Assembly (NCBI GenBank): GCA_963844575.1
Contig: CAWJOU010000005.1
Location: 1,116,001 to 1,180,000 of the forward strand
Direction of reading: 5' to 3'
Source: DASZUK01 sp963844575
GTDB taxonomy: Bacteria > Actinomycetota > Acidimicrobiia > Acidimicrobiales > RAAP-2
Length of the DNA stretch: 64,000 nt
Below are positions 16,889-25,156 of the stretch, one piece after another (positions within the stretch are counted from its first letter, which is position 1; every line of letters starts with the position of its first letter). The notes beneath the pieces were generated by a model. That model searched no databases and was not told the DNA's origin. It saw only the letters and a program-made list of their open reading frames with translations. The position numbers were made by a program, and so were the translations under genes.

Positions 16889-17800
16889 TCAAGCGAGCAG
16901 GGCGGCGAAGGGGGCGAGGAGAAGCACCGAGGCCGCACAGATGGCCGCGGTGGCCGCGACCCCCGACGTCGTGTCCTCGGTGAGCAGCCGTTGGACCCGA
17001 GCGGGAACCGAGATCCCGGCCGCGGCGAAGGCGCACTCCGGTGCGGCCATGGCCGTTCCCATACGGACGAGCGCCCGGGCAAGGTCACGGCGGTCGTGCT
17101 GGCGGGCCGAATAGTCGTCGGCCGCCATTTCGAGCAACAAGGCGACGTTCGCCGGTGCCAGCCGGGCATAGGGGATCCATCGCAGTGGTTCGGCCAGCGA
17201 CGTCAAGGGCAGCATGACCAAGCCATGGTGCTCGCAGGCGTGGCCCCGCTCGTGCTCGATGACCGCCGCCAGCTCGGAGGAGTGCAGCAACCGCAGTGCG
17301 CCGGCGCTGACGACGATCCTCGGTCGGATGCCGGGTAGGCAGTACGCGGTGGCTCTCGGGTGGTCGAGCAGCAGCGCGCCGGCCGCCTCTTCGCTGCCGA
17401 TACCGACGAGGTCGAGCACTCGACGGTGCCGGGCCCGGGCCCGCACGGTCCGAACCATGGTGATGGCGACGACCGTGGCGAGAACGATCGCCACGTCGGC
17501 GGCCAGGGTGAGCCCGAGCGCGTCGGGCAAGCCGAGCCCGCTCAGCGGGTGACCGTCCACGAGACCGGCGGCCAGATCGCCGAGCCCGGCCCGGAAACCG
17601 ACGCCGAAGCGGCCGACCGCCACGGCGAGCCCGGCCCCGATGGCGGCCACGGCACCGGTGACTCCGATCGCCTGCCACAACACGACGGCGGCGCGTGGCG
17701 CACGCGAGGTCCAGCGGGCCGCCGCCAGCCAACTGCTACCCGGGCCAAGACAGGTCACGGAGAGACCGAGCAAGCCCGTCGCCACCAGGTACAACCTCAT
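16889..17800 (-). CDS. M56 (BlaR1-type) membrane zinc metallopeptidase
   Basis: The 303-residue protein has hydrophobic segments at about 1-25, 35-62 and 93-116, then the zinc motif HERGH (residues 183-187) in AAVIEHERGHACEHH. A last hydrophobic segment closes the protein. There is no extracellular beta-lactam sensor domain. The start overlaps the stop of the BlaI gene by 4 bp (ATGA), forming a standard BlaI-M56 pair in which the peptidase probably relieves repression by cleaving BlaI (family model). Confidence 0.85.
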   Translation of the reverse strand: MRLYLVATGLLGLSVTCLGPGSSWLAAARWTSRAPRAAVVLWQAIGVTGAVAAIGAGLAVAVGRFGVGFRAGLGDLAAGLVDGHPLSGLGLPDALGLTLAADVAIVLATVVAITMVRTVRARARHRRVLDLVGIGSEEAAGALLLDHPRATAYCLPGIRPRIVVSAGALRLLHSSELAAVIEHERGHACEHHGLVMLPLTSLAEPLRWIPYARLAPANVALLLEMAADDYSARQHDRRDLARALVRMGTAMAAPECAFAAAGISVPARVQRLLTEDTTSGVAATAAICAASVLLLAPFAALLA

Positions 17801-18192
17801 GTCGGCGCTTTCGGCCCCGACGCGGGGTTCGCTGTGCCGGGCTCCCCGGCGACGCCGTCGAGCGCCTGGCGCAGCACGCTCGCCTCCGACGAGGTCACGA
17901 CCTCGGCGAAACGAACCAGGACCGCATCGCGGTCGGGGGCGGCTCCCAGGGCCTCGAGCATCAGCTCCGCCGTGTAAGCCTCCCGGCTCGCGGTCGCCGC
18001 GTACCGGTGGGCCCGCCCGTCCTTCGTCCGACGCACCATGTGCTTGCGTTGCAACCGGTCCAGCACGGTGAGGATGGTCGTGTACGCATGGTTCGGGAGC
18101 TCCTCGGCCACCTGGCGCACCGTCTTCTCCGTCCCCATGGACTCCCACAGGACGTCCATGACCTTGCGTTCGAGCTCACCCAGTCGAGCCAC
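17797..18192 (-). CDS. BlaI/MecI/CopY-family transcriptional repressor
   Basis: The 131-residue protein opens with the family pattern LGELERKVMDVLW and a winged helix with VRQVAEEL and YTTILTVLDRLQRKHMVRR. The rest is the dimerisation helix region. It starts at GTG 18192 and is coupled to the M56 peptidase. A 14-bp palindrome with TAC/GTA half-sites about 85 bp upstream is a likely operator shared with the divergent ctaG promoter. Confidence 0.9.
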   Translation of the reverse strand: MARLGELERKVMDVLWESMGTEKTVRQVAEELPNHAYTTILTVLDRLQRKHMVRRTKDGRAHRYAATASREAYTAELMLEALGAAPDRDAVLVRFAEVVTSSEASVLRQALDGVAGEPGTANPASGPKAPT

Positions 18193-18261
18193 GATTCGGT
18201 GCCCCTTTCCCCGGTGTGCTGGTCCCCGGGCGTCTTGGGCCGCATTCTAGCCGGCCCGAGC

Positions 18262-18291
18262 TTGAACTCCTACGCTACGTAGTACTACGTT
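18262..18291 (+). promoter_or_regulatory. Candidate ctaG promoter overlapped by a 14-bp palindrome (BlaI operator candidate)
   Basis: TTGAAC (18262-18267) and TACGTT (18286-18291) are separated by 18 bases. The perfect palindrome ACGTAGTACTACGT (18277-18290) covers the -10 region. Its TAC/GTA half-sites resemble the TACA/TGTA dyads used by BlaI-family repressors. The site lies between blaI and ctaG and could control both. Confidence 0.55.
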
Positions 18292-18317
18292 CCGTCGGAT
18301 ATGCCGAGCGAGTTGTC

Positions 18318-19280
18318 GTGGACCCCTTCGTGAGCCCGTTCGTTCCGATCATCGGTGACGTCGCGCTCCCCGCACTGCGCGGCCGCCAGTTCCTCTCCAC
18401 TCAGTTCGACGCCGTTCCCGTCGTGCTCGTGCTCGGTGCCCTGGTTCTCTACCTGTGGGCCGTCCGGCGAGTGAACCGGCTCCAGCCGCGGCATCGCTGG
18501 CCGGTCGGCCGGACGGTGGCTTGGATCGGCGCGCTGTTGGTGACGTCGATCGCCATCTTCAGCTTCATCGGCGTCTACGACGGCGAGCTGTTCTACGACC
18601 ACATGATCCAGCACCTGCTGCTCATCATGGTGGCGGCCCCGCTGTTCGCCATGGCCTCGCCGATCGACCTGGCCTGGCGGGCCGCCCGTGGCCGCGCTCG
18701 CCGATGGCTGACGACGGGGCTCCGATCGCCCGTCGCCCTCGTGCTCGGCCACCCCGTCACCGCGTTCTTGCTCTACGCCCTTGTCATCCCGCTCACCCAC
18801 CTGACCAGTTGGTACAACTACACGCTCCTCCACGAGAGCGTGCACAACGCCGAGCACCTCATCTTCTTGATGATCGGCTACCTGTTCTGGCGGCAGATCT
18901 TCGGTTCTGACCCCAACCGCTATCGCATGCACCCGGCCCTCCAGTTCGGCTACCTGTTCCTCGCCATCCCGATCGATACCTTCACCGGGCTCTCCTTGGA
19001 CGGCGCGTCGCACGAGCTGTTCCCGGCCTACCTGTCGCTCCACCGGACGTGGGGACCGCCACTGGTCCAGGACCTGCACATCGGTGGCGTCATCATGTGG
19101 GTCGGCGGCGACACGCTCATGCTCTGGCCGATGATCCCGGTCGCCCTGCGGTGGCTGCACCAGGACGAACGGCGAGCCGTTCGCAACGACCGCGCCCTCG
19201 ACGCGCCGGCGCGCGGTCCGCAGAGCCCAGCCGTTCTCGACGCGTCCACGGCCACAGAACCGACTCGGTCAGCACCGTGA
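18318..19280 (+). CDS. ctaG: Cytochrome c oxidase assembly factor, CtaG (caa3) type
   Basis: The 320-residue multi-spanning protein has the His-rich membrane motifs typical of Caa3_CtaG proteins: YDHMIQHLLLIMVAAPLF, LLHESVHNAEHLIFLMIGYLFW and a C-terminal GGVIMWVGGDTLMLW. These proteins help copper insertion into cytochrome oxidase. GTG 18318 is the likeliest start; GTG 18330 is possible. The next gene is an SCO1 protein whose start overlaps this stop (GTGA), which supports the assembly role. Confidence 0.86.
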   Translation: MDPFVSPFVPIIGDVALPALRGRQFLSTQFDAVPVVLVLGALVLYLWAVRRVNRLQPRHRWPVGRTVAWIGALLVTSIAIFSFIGVYDGELFYDHMIQHLLLIMVAAPLFAMASPIDLAWRAARGRARRWLTTGLRSPVALVLGHPVTAFLLYALVIPLTHLTSWYNYTLLHESVHNAEHLIFLMIGYLFWRQIFGSDPNRYRMHPALQFGYLFLAIPIDTFTGLSLDGASHELFPAYLSLHRTWGPPLVQDLHIGGVIMWVGGDTLMLWPMIPVALRWLHQDERRAVRNDRALDAPARGPQSPAVLDASTATEPTRSAP

Positions 19281-20050
19281 CCGCGTCTCGCCGCCGGACC
19301 GCTCGACCCTTCGGACGGGGACTGCTCGCCGTACTGCTCGCCGGGGGGATCTTGGCGGCCTGCGGCGGCGGTCCGCCACCGGCACCGCCAGCCAGCCAGG
19401 GCATCGTCGAGAACCGGGTCGTGCCCGGCACGATCCCCCTCGTCGACACGGCCGGCCACGTCACGAACCTCGCGGCCTATCGGGGCAAGTACATCGTCCT
19501 GGCCCCGTTCCTCTCCCTCTGCCAAGACGAATGCCCACTCGTGACCGGAGCCTTCATCGCCCTGCAGCACGATGTCCGAGCCGCCGGGCTGGGCCAGCAA
19601 GTCGTCTTCATGGAGATCACCGTCGATCCGAGACGGGACACGCCAGCCCGCCTGGCCGCCTACTCGAGCCGGTTCGGTGCCGACTGGCCCCTGCTCACCG
19701 GTACACCAGCCGATCTCGACGAGCTATGGAAGTTCTTCGGTGTCAGCCACCAGGTCGTCCCCGAAGATCGGCCGCCAAAGCTGGACTGGTGGACCGGTGA
19801 GCCGCTGACCTACGACGTCGACCATACGGACGGGTACATCCTCATCGACCGGCAAGGTCGTGAACGGTTCGTCGATGCGACGCCGCCCAACCTCCATGGG
19901 CAGCTGGACAAAGGTCTCACGGGTCTGTTGAACGCCGGCGGCCGTCGGAACCTCTACCACCAGACCGGCAACTCGTGGACGTTGTCCGAGGCTCTGGCGT
20001 CGCTCGAATGGCTCGTCGGCCGCCCGCTGCCGTCGGGCGCCGCTACCTGA
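19277..20050 (+). CDS. SCO1/SenC family lipoprotein
   Basis: The 257-residue protein has a lipoprotein signal (LLAVLLAGGILAAC, lipidated Cys near residue 28) and the thioredoxin-fold copper motif CQDECP. ITVDPRRDTPARL and the late His in the YDVDHTDGYILID segment complete the usual copper-site set. SCO proteins load the CuA centre of cytochrome oxidase. It is translationally coupled to ctaG. Confidence 0.9.
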   Translation: MTASRRRTARPFGRGLLAVLLAGGILAACGGGPPPAPPASQGIVENRVVPGTIPLVDTAGHVTNLAAYRGKYIVLAPFLSLCQDECPLVTGAFIALQHDVRAAGLGQQVVFMEITVDPRRDTPARLAAYSSRFGADWPLLTGTPADLDELWKFFGVSHQVVPEDRPPKLDWWTGEPLTYDVDHTDGYILIDRQGRERFVDATPPNLHGQLDKGLTGLLNAGGRRNLYHQTGNSWTLSEALASLEWLVGRPLPSGAAT

Positions 20051-20243
20051 ATCCAGGTCGAGATCGTCGGCATCGGCGTCGCGGCAGCGACCGATCGGGC
20101 TCGAAAACTGTCCAAAGTCGACCGGGTGGTCGCTCTTGCCGTGACGGCTGGGTAGCGGGCGGTGTCACGCTCCAACCACGGCACCACGAAGTGCCCCCAG
20201 CGCGGGGTTGGGTTCGAGGAGCGGGCGACCGAGCCCGCCCGGA

Positions 20244-20741
20244 CTAGCTATCGGACATCTGCCGGTCGAGGGCAGCCCGACACAACATCGCGGCCATACC
20301 CAGGTCATAGCCTGCGCACAACGCCGGATACCACCGCGGAAGCAACGACGTCTCCCCGCGTTCGTGCACCCGATCGAAGACGGCATGCCCAACCCAGGCG
20401 GCGGCGGTCAACGGAAACGAAACCCGATCCGACAAACTCCGGCCAGCGACGAACACCCCAGCCGTCGCACCCAGGGCCCCCCATTCTCGTCGAGGTCCCC
20501 CCGGCGGGCCGGCTCGCCCGAGCCTCGCCAGAGGGTAGACAGCCGCAGCAACCACCAAGATGGCCGCCGACGCCGACACCCGAGAACTCGGCCAGCGAGC
20601 CCGGATCGCCACGTCGGTCGACACCCCAAAAACGGCTCCCGCCACAACCGCAGCGATCCCCCCGAGACGCCGAGCCATCACCCAGGAGCGTACGTCGTCA
20701 GCAGCCCGCTCAGCTTCTTTAGGCGGCCGTTCTGGTGGCAC
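20244..20741 (-). CDS. Hypothetical four-helix membrane protein
   Basis: From ATG 20678 the product is 144 residues with hydrophobic stretches GGIAAVVAGAVFGVS, ASAAILVVAAAVYPLARL, LGATAGVFVAG and PLTAAAWVGHAVFD. The last part, HAVFDRVHERG then WYPALCAGYDL, looks conserved-family-like. GTG 20741 would add 21 polar residues. Codon bias fits a real gene and no competing plus-strand frame shows similarity. Function unknown. Confidence 0.6.
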   Translation of the reverse strand: MPPERPPKEAERAADDVRSWVMARRLGGIAAVVAGAVFGVSTDVAIRARWPSSRVSASAAILVVAAAVYPLARLGRAGPPGGPRREWGALGATAGVFVAGRSLSDRVSFPLTAAAWVGHAVFDRVHERGETSLLPRWYPALCAGYDLGMAAMLCRAALDRQMSDS

Positions 20742-20770
20742 GCCATTGAGGGACCTGTGATAGTGCCGTC

Positions 20771-21295
20771 ATGGACCGCTGGGCCGGAGCGCTCTACGGC
20801 GACCCGTGCCGGGAGTGCGGATTCGCGTTCTCGACCGACCTCGGCGAGTCGCTCGCGTACATCGGAGGGATCCCGGACCGGTTCTCCGAGCTGCTCGCCG
20901 ACGCGAACGGAACCGAACGCCACCCCGATCTGTCGTGGTCGGTGGGATCGTACGTGTGCCACGTCGCCGACAACCTGCGGATCTGGGCCGAACGCCTCGC
21001 CGGCTCCGCCGCAGGCGCGACGGTTGTCGCGCCATATGACGAGAACCTCCTCGCCCGGGCCCGCTCCTACGCCGACGTACCGCTCCAAGCTGCGCTGTGG
21101 TCCCTCGGTCGTGGCCGCGGGGACTGGCAGGCGGCGGTCGCCCTCGTGCCGCCCGAGAAGGCGTCCGTCATCGTCCATCGTGAGCGCGGCGACATGCATC
21201 TCGAGGACGTCGCGCGCGGGGTAGCCCACGATGCGTTCCATCACGCCTGGGACATCCGCCGATCGCTCGAGAGGACCTCGTCGCCGTCGGTGTGA
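20771..21295 (+). CDS. DinB-like / mycothiol-transferase-fold protein
   Basis: The 174-residue protein has the four-helix-bundle pattern of the DinB superfamily: WSVGSYVCHVADNLRIWAERL with a conserved His, and DAFHHAWDIRRSL near the C-terminus providing two further metal-binding-type His. N-terminal CRECGF (CxxC) could bind metal. Members act as metal-dependent thiol transferases or isomerases; the substrate here is unknown. Confidence 0.7.
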   Translation: MDRWAGALYGDPCRECGFAFSTDLGESLAYIGGIPDRFSELLADANGTERHPDLSWSVGSYVCHVADNLRIWAERLAGSAAGATVVAPYDENLLARARSYADVPLQAALWSLGRGRGDWQAAVALVPPEKASVIVHRERGDMHLEDVARGVAHDAFHHAWDIRRSLERTSSPSV

Positions 21296-21361
21296 TCGCA
21301 CGACCGTGCGATGATCGATGGACCGCCTCTCGGCGGAGCATCACGGGAGGGAGGGGTTCGC

Positions 21362-22732
21362 ATGGCCGCACTGCCCGGACCGCTGGAAGGCACCAAGCTC
21401 ACCGGGGACTACCTGCGATCCCTCGGCCGGTTGGCCTACCTATGGGGCTGGCCGCTCGTCAACATGCACAATCGGCTGTCCATCGCCTCGCGGCTGCCCG
21501 GCCCGGGCCTGCTCGGTGGGGTAGTGCCGCTGGCCTCTCCGGGAAGCATCGGGATGCTCCGCGACTACATCACCCCGGACGAGAAGCTGGTGGCCTGCCC
21601 CAACCAGGACGTGGTGTACGGGTTCGGGGTCATCGACGGCCAACGAGGGCCGTCGGTGGTCCAGGTGCCCGACTTCGGGGATCGGTTCTGGGTGTACCAG
21701 GGGGTGGACCAGCGGACCGACTCGTTCGTCCGCTTCGGTGCCATGTACGACACCGAGCCCGGCCTGTACCTGGTCGCGCCGACCACCTGGGACGGCGGCG
21801 TCCCAGAAGGCATAAAGGAGGTCTTCCGGTTCGACACCCGGATCGCCGCCATCATCCCCCGGGCGTTCATGGACGACACTGCCCAGGACCGGGCGGCCAT
21901 CGGACCGCTGCTCGACCAGATCATGGTGTATCCCCTGGACCAGTACACCGGGACGCCGCAGACCTTCGACTGGTCGAACGCTCCCGTCTTCCCGGCCGGC
22001 GACGCCACCCAGGGAGACCGGGAGACCCAGTGGGTCGTCCCCGAGCACTTCTTCGAGGCGCTGGCCGACGTGCTGACCGAGGTGCCGGCCCGACCGGGCG
22101 AAGAGGCGCTCTACGCCTGGTTCGGCTCGCTCGTCCGAGCGGCCGCCGATCCCCACGTGGCCGAGGCTCTGGTCGACGCAGCCAAGGATGCAGACCAGGG
22201 GCTCGTGGCCGATCTGTTCCAGTTCCGCAACATCGGGCTCCCCCTCGACCACCACTGGACGACCCAGCACAACGGGGCGGCGTTCGGGACCGACTACCTG
22301 TCCCGCACGGCGATGGCCAAGGCCAACATCTTCGTCAACACCCCCACCGAGACGACCTACTTCTACCAAGACCTCGACGAAAATGGCCAGCGCCTGCACG
22401 GGGCGGCCCGCTATTCGGTGACCTTTCCGGCCGGTGGCCTCCCGCCGGTCCGGGGGTTCTGGTCGCTGACCCTCTACAACGAGCACCACTTCTTCCACTC
22501 GAACGACCTGCAGCGGTACTCGCTGGGCACCAAGAACAAGAACCTTCGGCTCGACCCCGACGGCTCCTTGACCCTGTATGCGTCCGCCGAGCCGCCGGAC
22601 GACCCCCGACTGGCCGGCAACTGGCTCCCCGCTCCCCAAGCGGAGTTCTCGCTCTACCTGCGGGCCTACTGGCCCGATGAGCCCATCGTCGCGGGCACCT
22701 GGACCCCGCCGCCGGTCCGGCGAGCCGACTGA
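21362..22732 (+). CDS. DUF1254/DUF1214 family protein
   Basis: The 456-residue protein has the typical two-domain layout. The DUF1254 part contains YLWGWPLVNMHNR and ACPNQDVVYGFGVID, and the DUF1214 part contains RGFWSLTLYNEHHFF and NLRLDPDGSLTLYAS. No signal peptide is visible at ATG 21362, which has a strong GGGAGGGAGG site upstream. An in-frame ATG at 21311 is weaker. The biochemical role of the family is not established. Confidence 0.88.
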   Translation: MAALPGPLEGTKLTGDYLRSLGRLAYLWGWPLVNMHNRLSIASRLPGPGLLGGVVPLASPGSIGMLRDYITPDEKLVACPNQDVVYGFGVIDGQRGPSVVQVPDFGDRFWVYQGVDQRTDSFVRFGAMYDTEPGLYLVAPTTWDGGVPEGIKEVFRFDTRIAAIIPRAFMDDTAQDRAAIGPLLDQIMVYPLDQYTGTPQTFDWSNAPVFPAGDATQGDRETQWVVPEHFFEALADVLTEVPARPGEEALYAWFGSLVRAAADPHVAEALVDAAKDADQGLVADLFQFRNIGLPLDHHWTTQHNGAAFGTDYLSRTAMAKANIFVNTPTETTYFYQDLDENGQRLHGAARYSVTFPAGGLPPVRGFWSLTLYNEHHFFHSNDLQRYSLGTKNKNLRLDPDGSLTLYASAEPPDDPRLAGNWLPAPQAEFSLYLRAYWPDEPIVAGTWTPPPVRRAD

Positions 22733-22858
22733 TCATCGGCAAGCCAAGGCGTTCTCCTGCCTCCTGGCACACGAACCCGCCGGGCGCACCCCGTGCTGCC
22801 GCCCGGCGGCATCGCTGACGGGCGCGGACTCGCCGCCGCCCTTGTACTGCCGAGACCC

Positions 22859-23164
22859 CTAAAGGGTGCCCGGGGCGTCGAATGTGGAGAACACCGAGAC
22901 CGACGGCGGACCAGTCAGGCCGACGGCGTCGGTGATCTGACCGACCTTCACGTTGTCCCGGAAGAACTGGTGAAACTGCTCGGCGGAGTCCCACTGGTCG
23001 ATCACCACCAGCTCGCCCTCACCGGCGACGAACCGGTGGTGGAGAATCCCGGCGCCCTTGGTGTCCTCGGTGATCTCCTCCAACAGGGCGGCCTGACCGC
23101 GCAGGCCCTCGACGGCCTTGGCCACGTCGGAAACCGGGAAGTGGATGATTGCCGTGACGCTCAT
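22859..23164 (-). CDS. Antibiotic biosynthesis monooxygenase (ABM) domain protein
   Basis: The 101-residue protein is a single ferredoxin-like alpha+beta barrel of the ABM type, with VTAIIHFPVSD, GAGILHHRFVAGEGELVVIDQW and AEQFHQFF. Such proteins are small cofactor-free oxygenases or stress-associated dimers. ATG 23164 was chosen since similarity starts there; the frame upstream is unrelated. Substrate unknown. Confidence 0.8.
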   Translation of the reverse strand: MSVTAIIHFPVSDVAKAVEGLRGQAALLEEITEDTKGAGILHHRFVAGEGELVVIDQWDSAEQFHQFFRDNVKVGQITDAVGLTGPPSVSVFSTFDAPGTL

Positions 23165-23761
23165 GACGAGCACCTTCTTGTCGGTTGGAAAACCACCCCG
23201 CCTGAGGCGTGACCGAAGGCTACGGGGTCTCGGGCGCCGTTGCTCGGGACCTGGATCCCGGCGCACATCACCGGCCTCGAGGCCGGTGATGAAGCCCTGC
23301 CGGAGGAGCTCGGGGGACTTCCGAGCCCGTTGAGCGCCTTCCCACCAGGGCTCCCCGACGAACTCCCCAAACGATCCCTCAAATGCCGCTGCGGCTCGTT
23401 CCCCCTGATCGGAAGGGCACCCAAGGATGGACTGACGATCAATGCACTCTGCCACCGACCCGGTGGGTCTACCCCCGTCTTAAATCCCTTGAAATCAGAT
23501 CGTTTGGCTGCTAAATCTATCTGCTCTTCAAAAGCAATTTCTGTGGAGGTGACCCATCGCGGACCTCCGATCTTGTCGTTGCCAACGTTCCAGAGTCCCC
23601 GGTCACGCCCTTGGTAGTGGGCTGCACACCCCACTTGCACACGCTACTGCACACCCCCATCCGAGATTCTTGTCCGATTTTCGTGCCCGGACGGCCACCA
23701 GACAGCCGCCGAGGCCCGGCTGCTAGAAAATCGATAGAATCTTCTCGCGTAGGAGAAAGCG
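23165..23761. other. 597-bp gap with a 26-bp perfect palindrome and one copy of a dispersed repeat
   Basis: No convincing gene is visible. A 26-bp perfect palindrome lies at 23266-23291 (centre CTCGAG). The stretch 23480-23560 is AT-rich for this genome. One copy of a 55-bp dispersed repeat lies at 23623-23677, just before the AbiEi-like gene. Confidence 0.7.
23623..23677 (+). repeat. Dispersed direct repeat, copy A
   Basis: The 55-bp segment matches 25734-25787 at about 84% by eye with one gap, in the same orientation. Shared blocks include ACACCCCA, CTACTGC and TCCGAGATTC. The two copies bracket the toxin-antitoxin genes. Confidence 0.75.
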
Positions 23762-24370
23762 ATGACGACGGCAGAGATGATCCGGAGGAAGGTGCAGGAG
23801 GTGCCGGCGGGCACCTTCATCCGCCCTGCCGATCTGCCTGGAACGCGCCCAGCGGTTCTGACGGCGCTCTCGCGGCTCCATGCCGATGGGGAGCTGGTCC
23901 GCGTCCGCAATGGTCTCTACTGGAAGGGCCTACAGTCTCGGTTTGGATCAGGCCGGCCGAACCTGCTGGACGCGGCGGTGGCCGTCGCCGCGGGAAGCGG
24001 CGCCGGGCCGACCGGTTGGTCGGCCACCCAAGTTCTGGGACTCTCCACCCAGCTTCCGGCGGTGCCCGAGGTGGCCGTGGCTGGCCCCGTGCCGACCCTC
24101 GAGGGGGTGCGGTTCCATCGTCGCAACGACACCGCACGCCATGAGCTCAACTTCTACGAGGTAGCCCTGATGGAGGTGCTGCGTACCTACCCGCGCTACG
24201 CGGAGGTCGGGATCGACCGGGTAGCGGCGACCGTCCGCCGGCTGGAGGCGGAGGGCAACGCCGACTGGTCGAAGATCGAGCGGGTGGCCCGTTCGGAGCA
24301 CTCGCCGAAGCTTCGCCACAACCTCGCAAGGGTCGACGAGCTGCTTGGCCAAGACAGGGCCACGGCGTAG
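23762..24370 (+). CDS. AbiEi-like antitoxin / DUF6088-type winged-helix protein
   Basis: The 202-residue protein begins with a winged-helix pattern (PAGTFIRPADLPGTRPAVLTALSRLHADGELVRVRNGLYW) and continues with GPTGWSATQVLGLSTQLP. This layout is characteristic of type IV AbiEi-like antitoxins and DUF6088 proteins. A full nucleotidyltransferase (AbiEii-type) toxin would be expected downstream, but only a short open segment follows. It may be an orphan antitoxin. Confidence 0.65.
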   Translation: MTTAEMIRRKVQEVPAGTFIRPADLPGTRPAVLTALSRLHADGELVRVRNGLYWKGLQSRFGSGRPNLLDAAVAVAAGSGAGPTGWSATQVLGLSTQLPAVPEVAVAGPVPTLEGVRFHRRNDTARHELNFYEVALMEVLRTYPRYAEVGIDRVAATVRRLEAEGNADWSKIERVARSEHSPKLRHNLARVDELLGQDRATA

Positions 24371-24374
24371 CACC

Positions 24375-24812
24375 ATGACGAAGGAACGGCTTCGGGACTC
24401 TCTCGTCGACTTGGAGGTCCTGTCGGGAGCGGCTGCAGAAGCACTTGTATCCCTGGACCGATCAAGTTCTGATGATCCGCCGTCTGCCGCGTCGGCGTGG
24501 AGTCGAGCTTACTTACCCCTACCTTTTCCCTTGGACTGGGCGAGGTCGCTCGCTGCGACGGCCTTGGCGGCCTTCGAGGACTTCGGGCTCGCGAGAATTC
24601 GTCCGGCCTTAGATGCGTCCTTTTTGCTGGTCGTCACACCTCCACCTCCTTTCCGAGACCAATCAGATCGTACACCTGATGGCGAACGCACGTTCGCCTT
24701 TGGACTCATGAATGCCGAGGTTGGTCTCTCGGTCGGCGCAATGTCACCGATGGCGATCTCATTGGTTGGCGCAATGTCACCGATGGCGAGTTCAATCTCA
24801 GTCGTGCCGTAG
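24375..24812 (+). CDS. Possible remnant or truncated partner downstream of the AbiEi-like gene
   Basis: An ATG four bases after the antitoxin stop opens a 145-residue frame (MTKERLRDSLVDLEVLSGAAAEALV at its start). Only about the first 45 residues look protein-like; beyond 24509 the frame runs antisense to the XRE gene. No nucleotidyltransferase motif (GGT..DxD) is seen. It could be the start of a toxin gene cut off by a rearrangement, or chance. Confidence 0.25.
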   Translation: MTKERLRDSLVDLEVLSGAAAEALVSLDRSSSDDPPSAASAWSRAYLPLPFPLDWARSLAATALAAFEDFGLARIRPALDASFLLVVTPPPPFRDQSDRTPDGERTFAFGLMNAEVGLSVGAMSPMAISLVGAMSPMASSISVVP

Positions 24813-25156
24813 CGAGCCACCACCCGCAACTCCCCACCCGTAGCCTCGATAAACCGAGAGAGCGTCGAGAGGTGCACATTCTCGCGATGCTCAAGCCGTG
24901 AGATCTCGCCTTGATCCATCCCAAGGGTCTCAGCAAGCTGCTGTTGCGTCAGACCCACAGCCCGCCGCACCTCGGCCAATCTCAACCGCTTGCTCTCCAA
25001 GCGAAGGGCGATCTCGTCGCCGAGGCGCTGATGCGCCTCGCTCGCCGGCGACTCATGCAACAACGTCGCCCGTGCTACGCGAACTCGTTCGTTCGCCGTC
25101 TCGAACTCCTCGACCGTGTACTCACGTCCGGCCGGTACGCCAGGAATTTTCTTCAT
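24509..25156 (-). CDS. XRE-family antitoxin with duplicated segment and basic tail
   Basis: The 215-residue protein carries a helix-turn-helix (about residues 60-105; VGLTQQQLAETLGMDQGEIS) and the antitoxin-type STLSRFIEATGGELRVVARYG. An 11-residue unit, IGDIAPT-centred, is duplicated in tandem directly after the HTH domain (DNA repeat 24731-24796). The C-terminal 60 residues are Lys/Ser/Ala-rich. It overlaps the upstream toxin gene by 4 bp (ATGA), so the order is toxin first, as in HigBA-type systems. Confidence 0.8.
   Translation of the reverse strand: MKKIPGVPAGREYTVEEFETANERVRVARATLLHESPASEAHQRLGDEIALRLESKRLRLAEVRRAVGLTQQQLAETLGMDQGEISRLEHRENVHLSTLSRFIEATGGELRVVARYGTTEIELAIGDIAPTNEIAIGDIAPTERPTSAFMSPKANVRSPSGVRSDWSRKGGGGVTTSKKDASKAGRILASPKSSKAAKAVAASDLAQSKGKGRGK
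24731..24796 (-). repeat. 33-bp tandem duplication inside the antitoxin gene
   Basis: Two adjacent 33-bp units (24731-24763 and 24764-24796) differ at only a few positions, mostly at the 3' end. The unit equals 11 codons, so the frame is kept. Confidence 0.85.

Noticed and set aside
20162..20722. Plus-strand frame with Arg/Pro/Thr-rich product
   Set aside because: It is antisense to the four-helix membrane protein, which has coherent hydrophobic segments.
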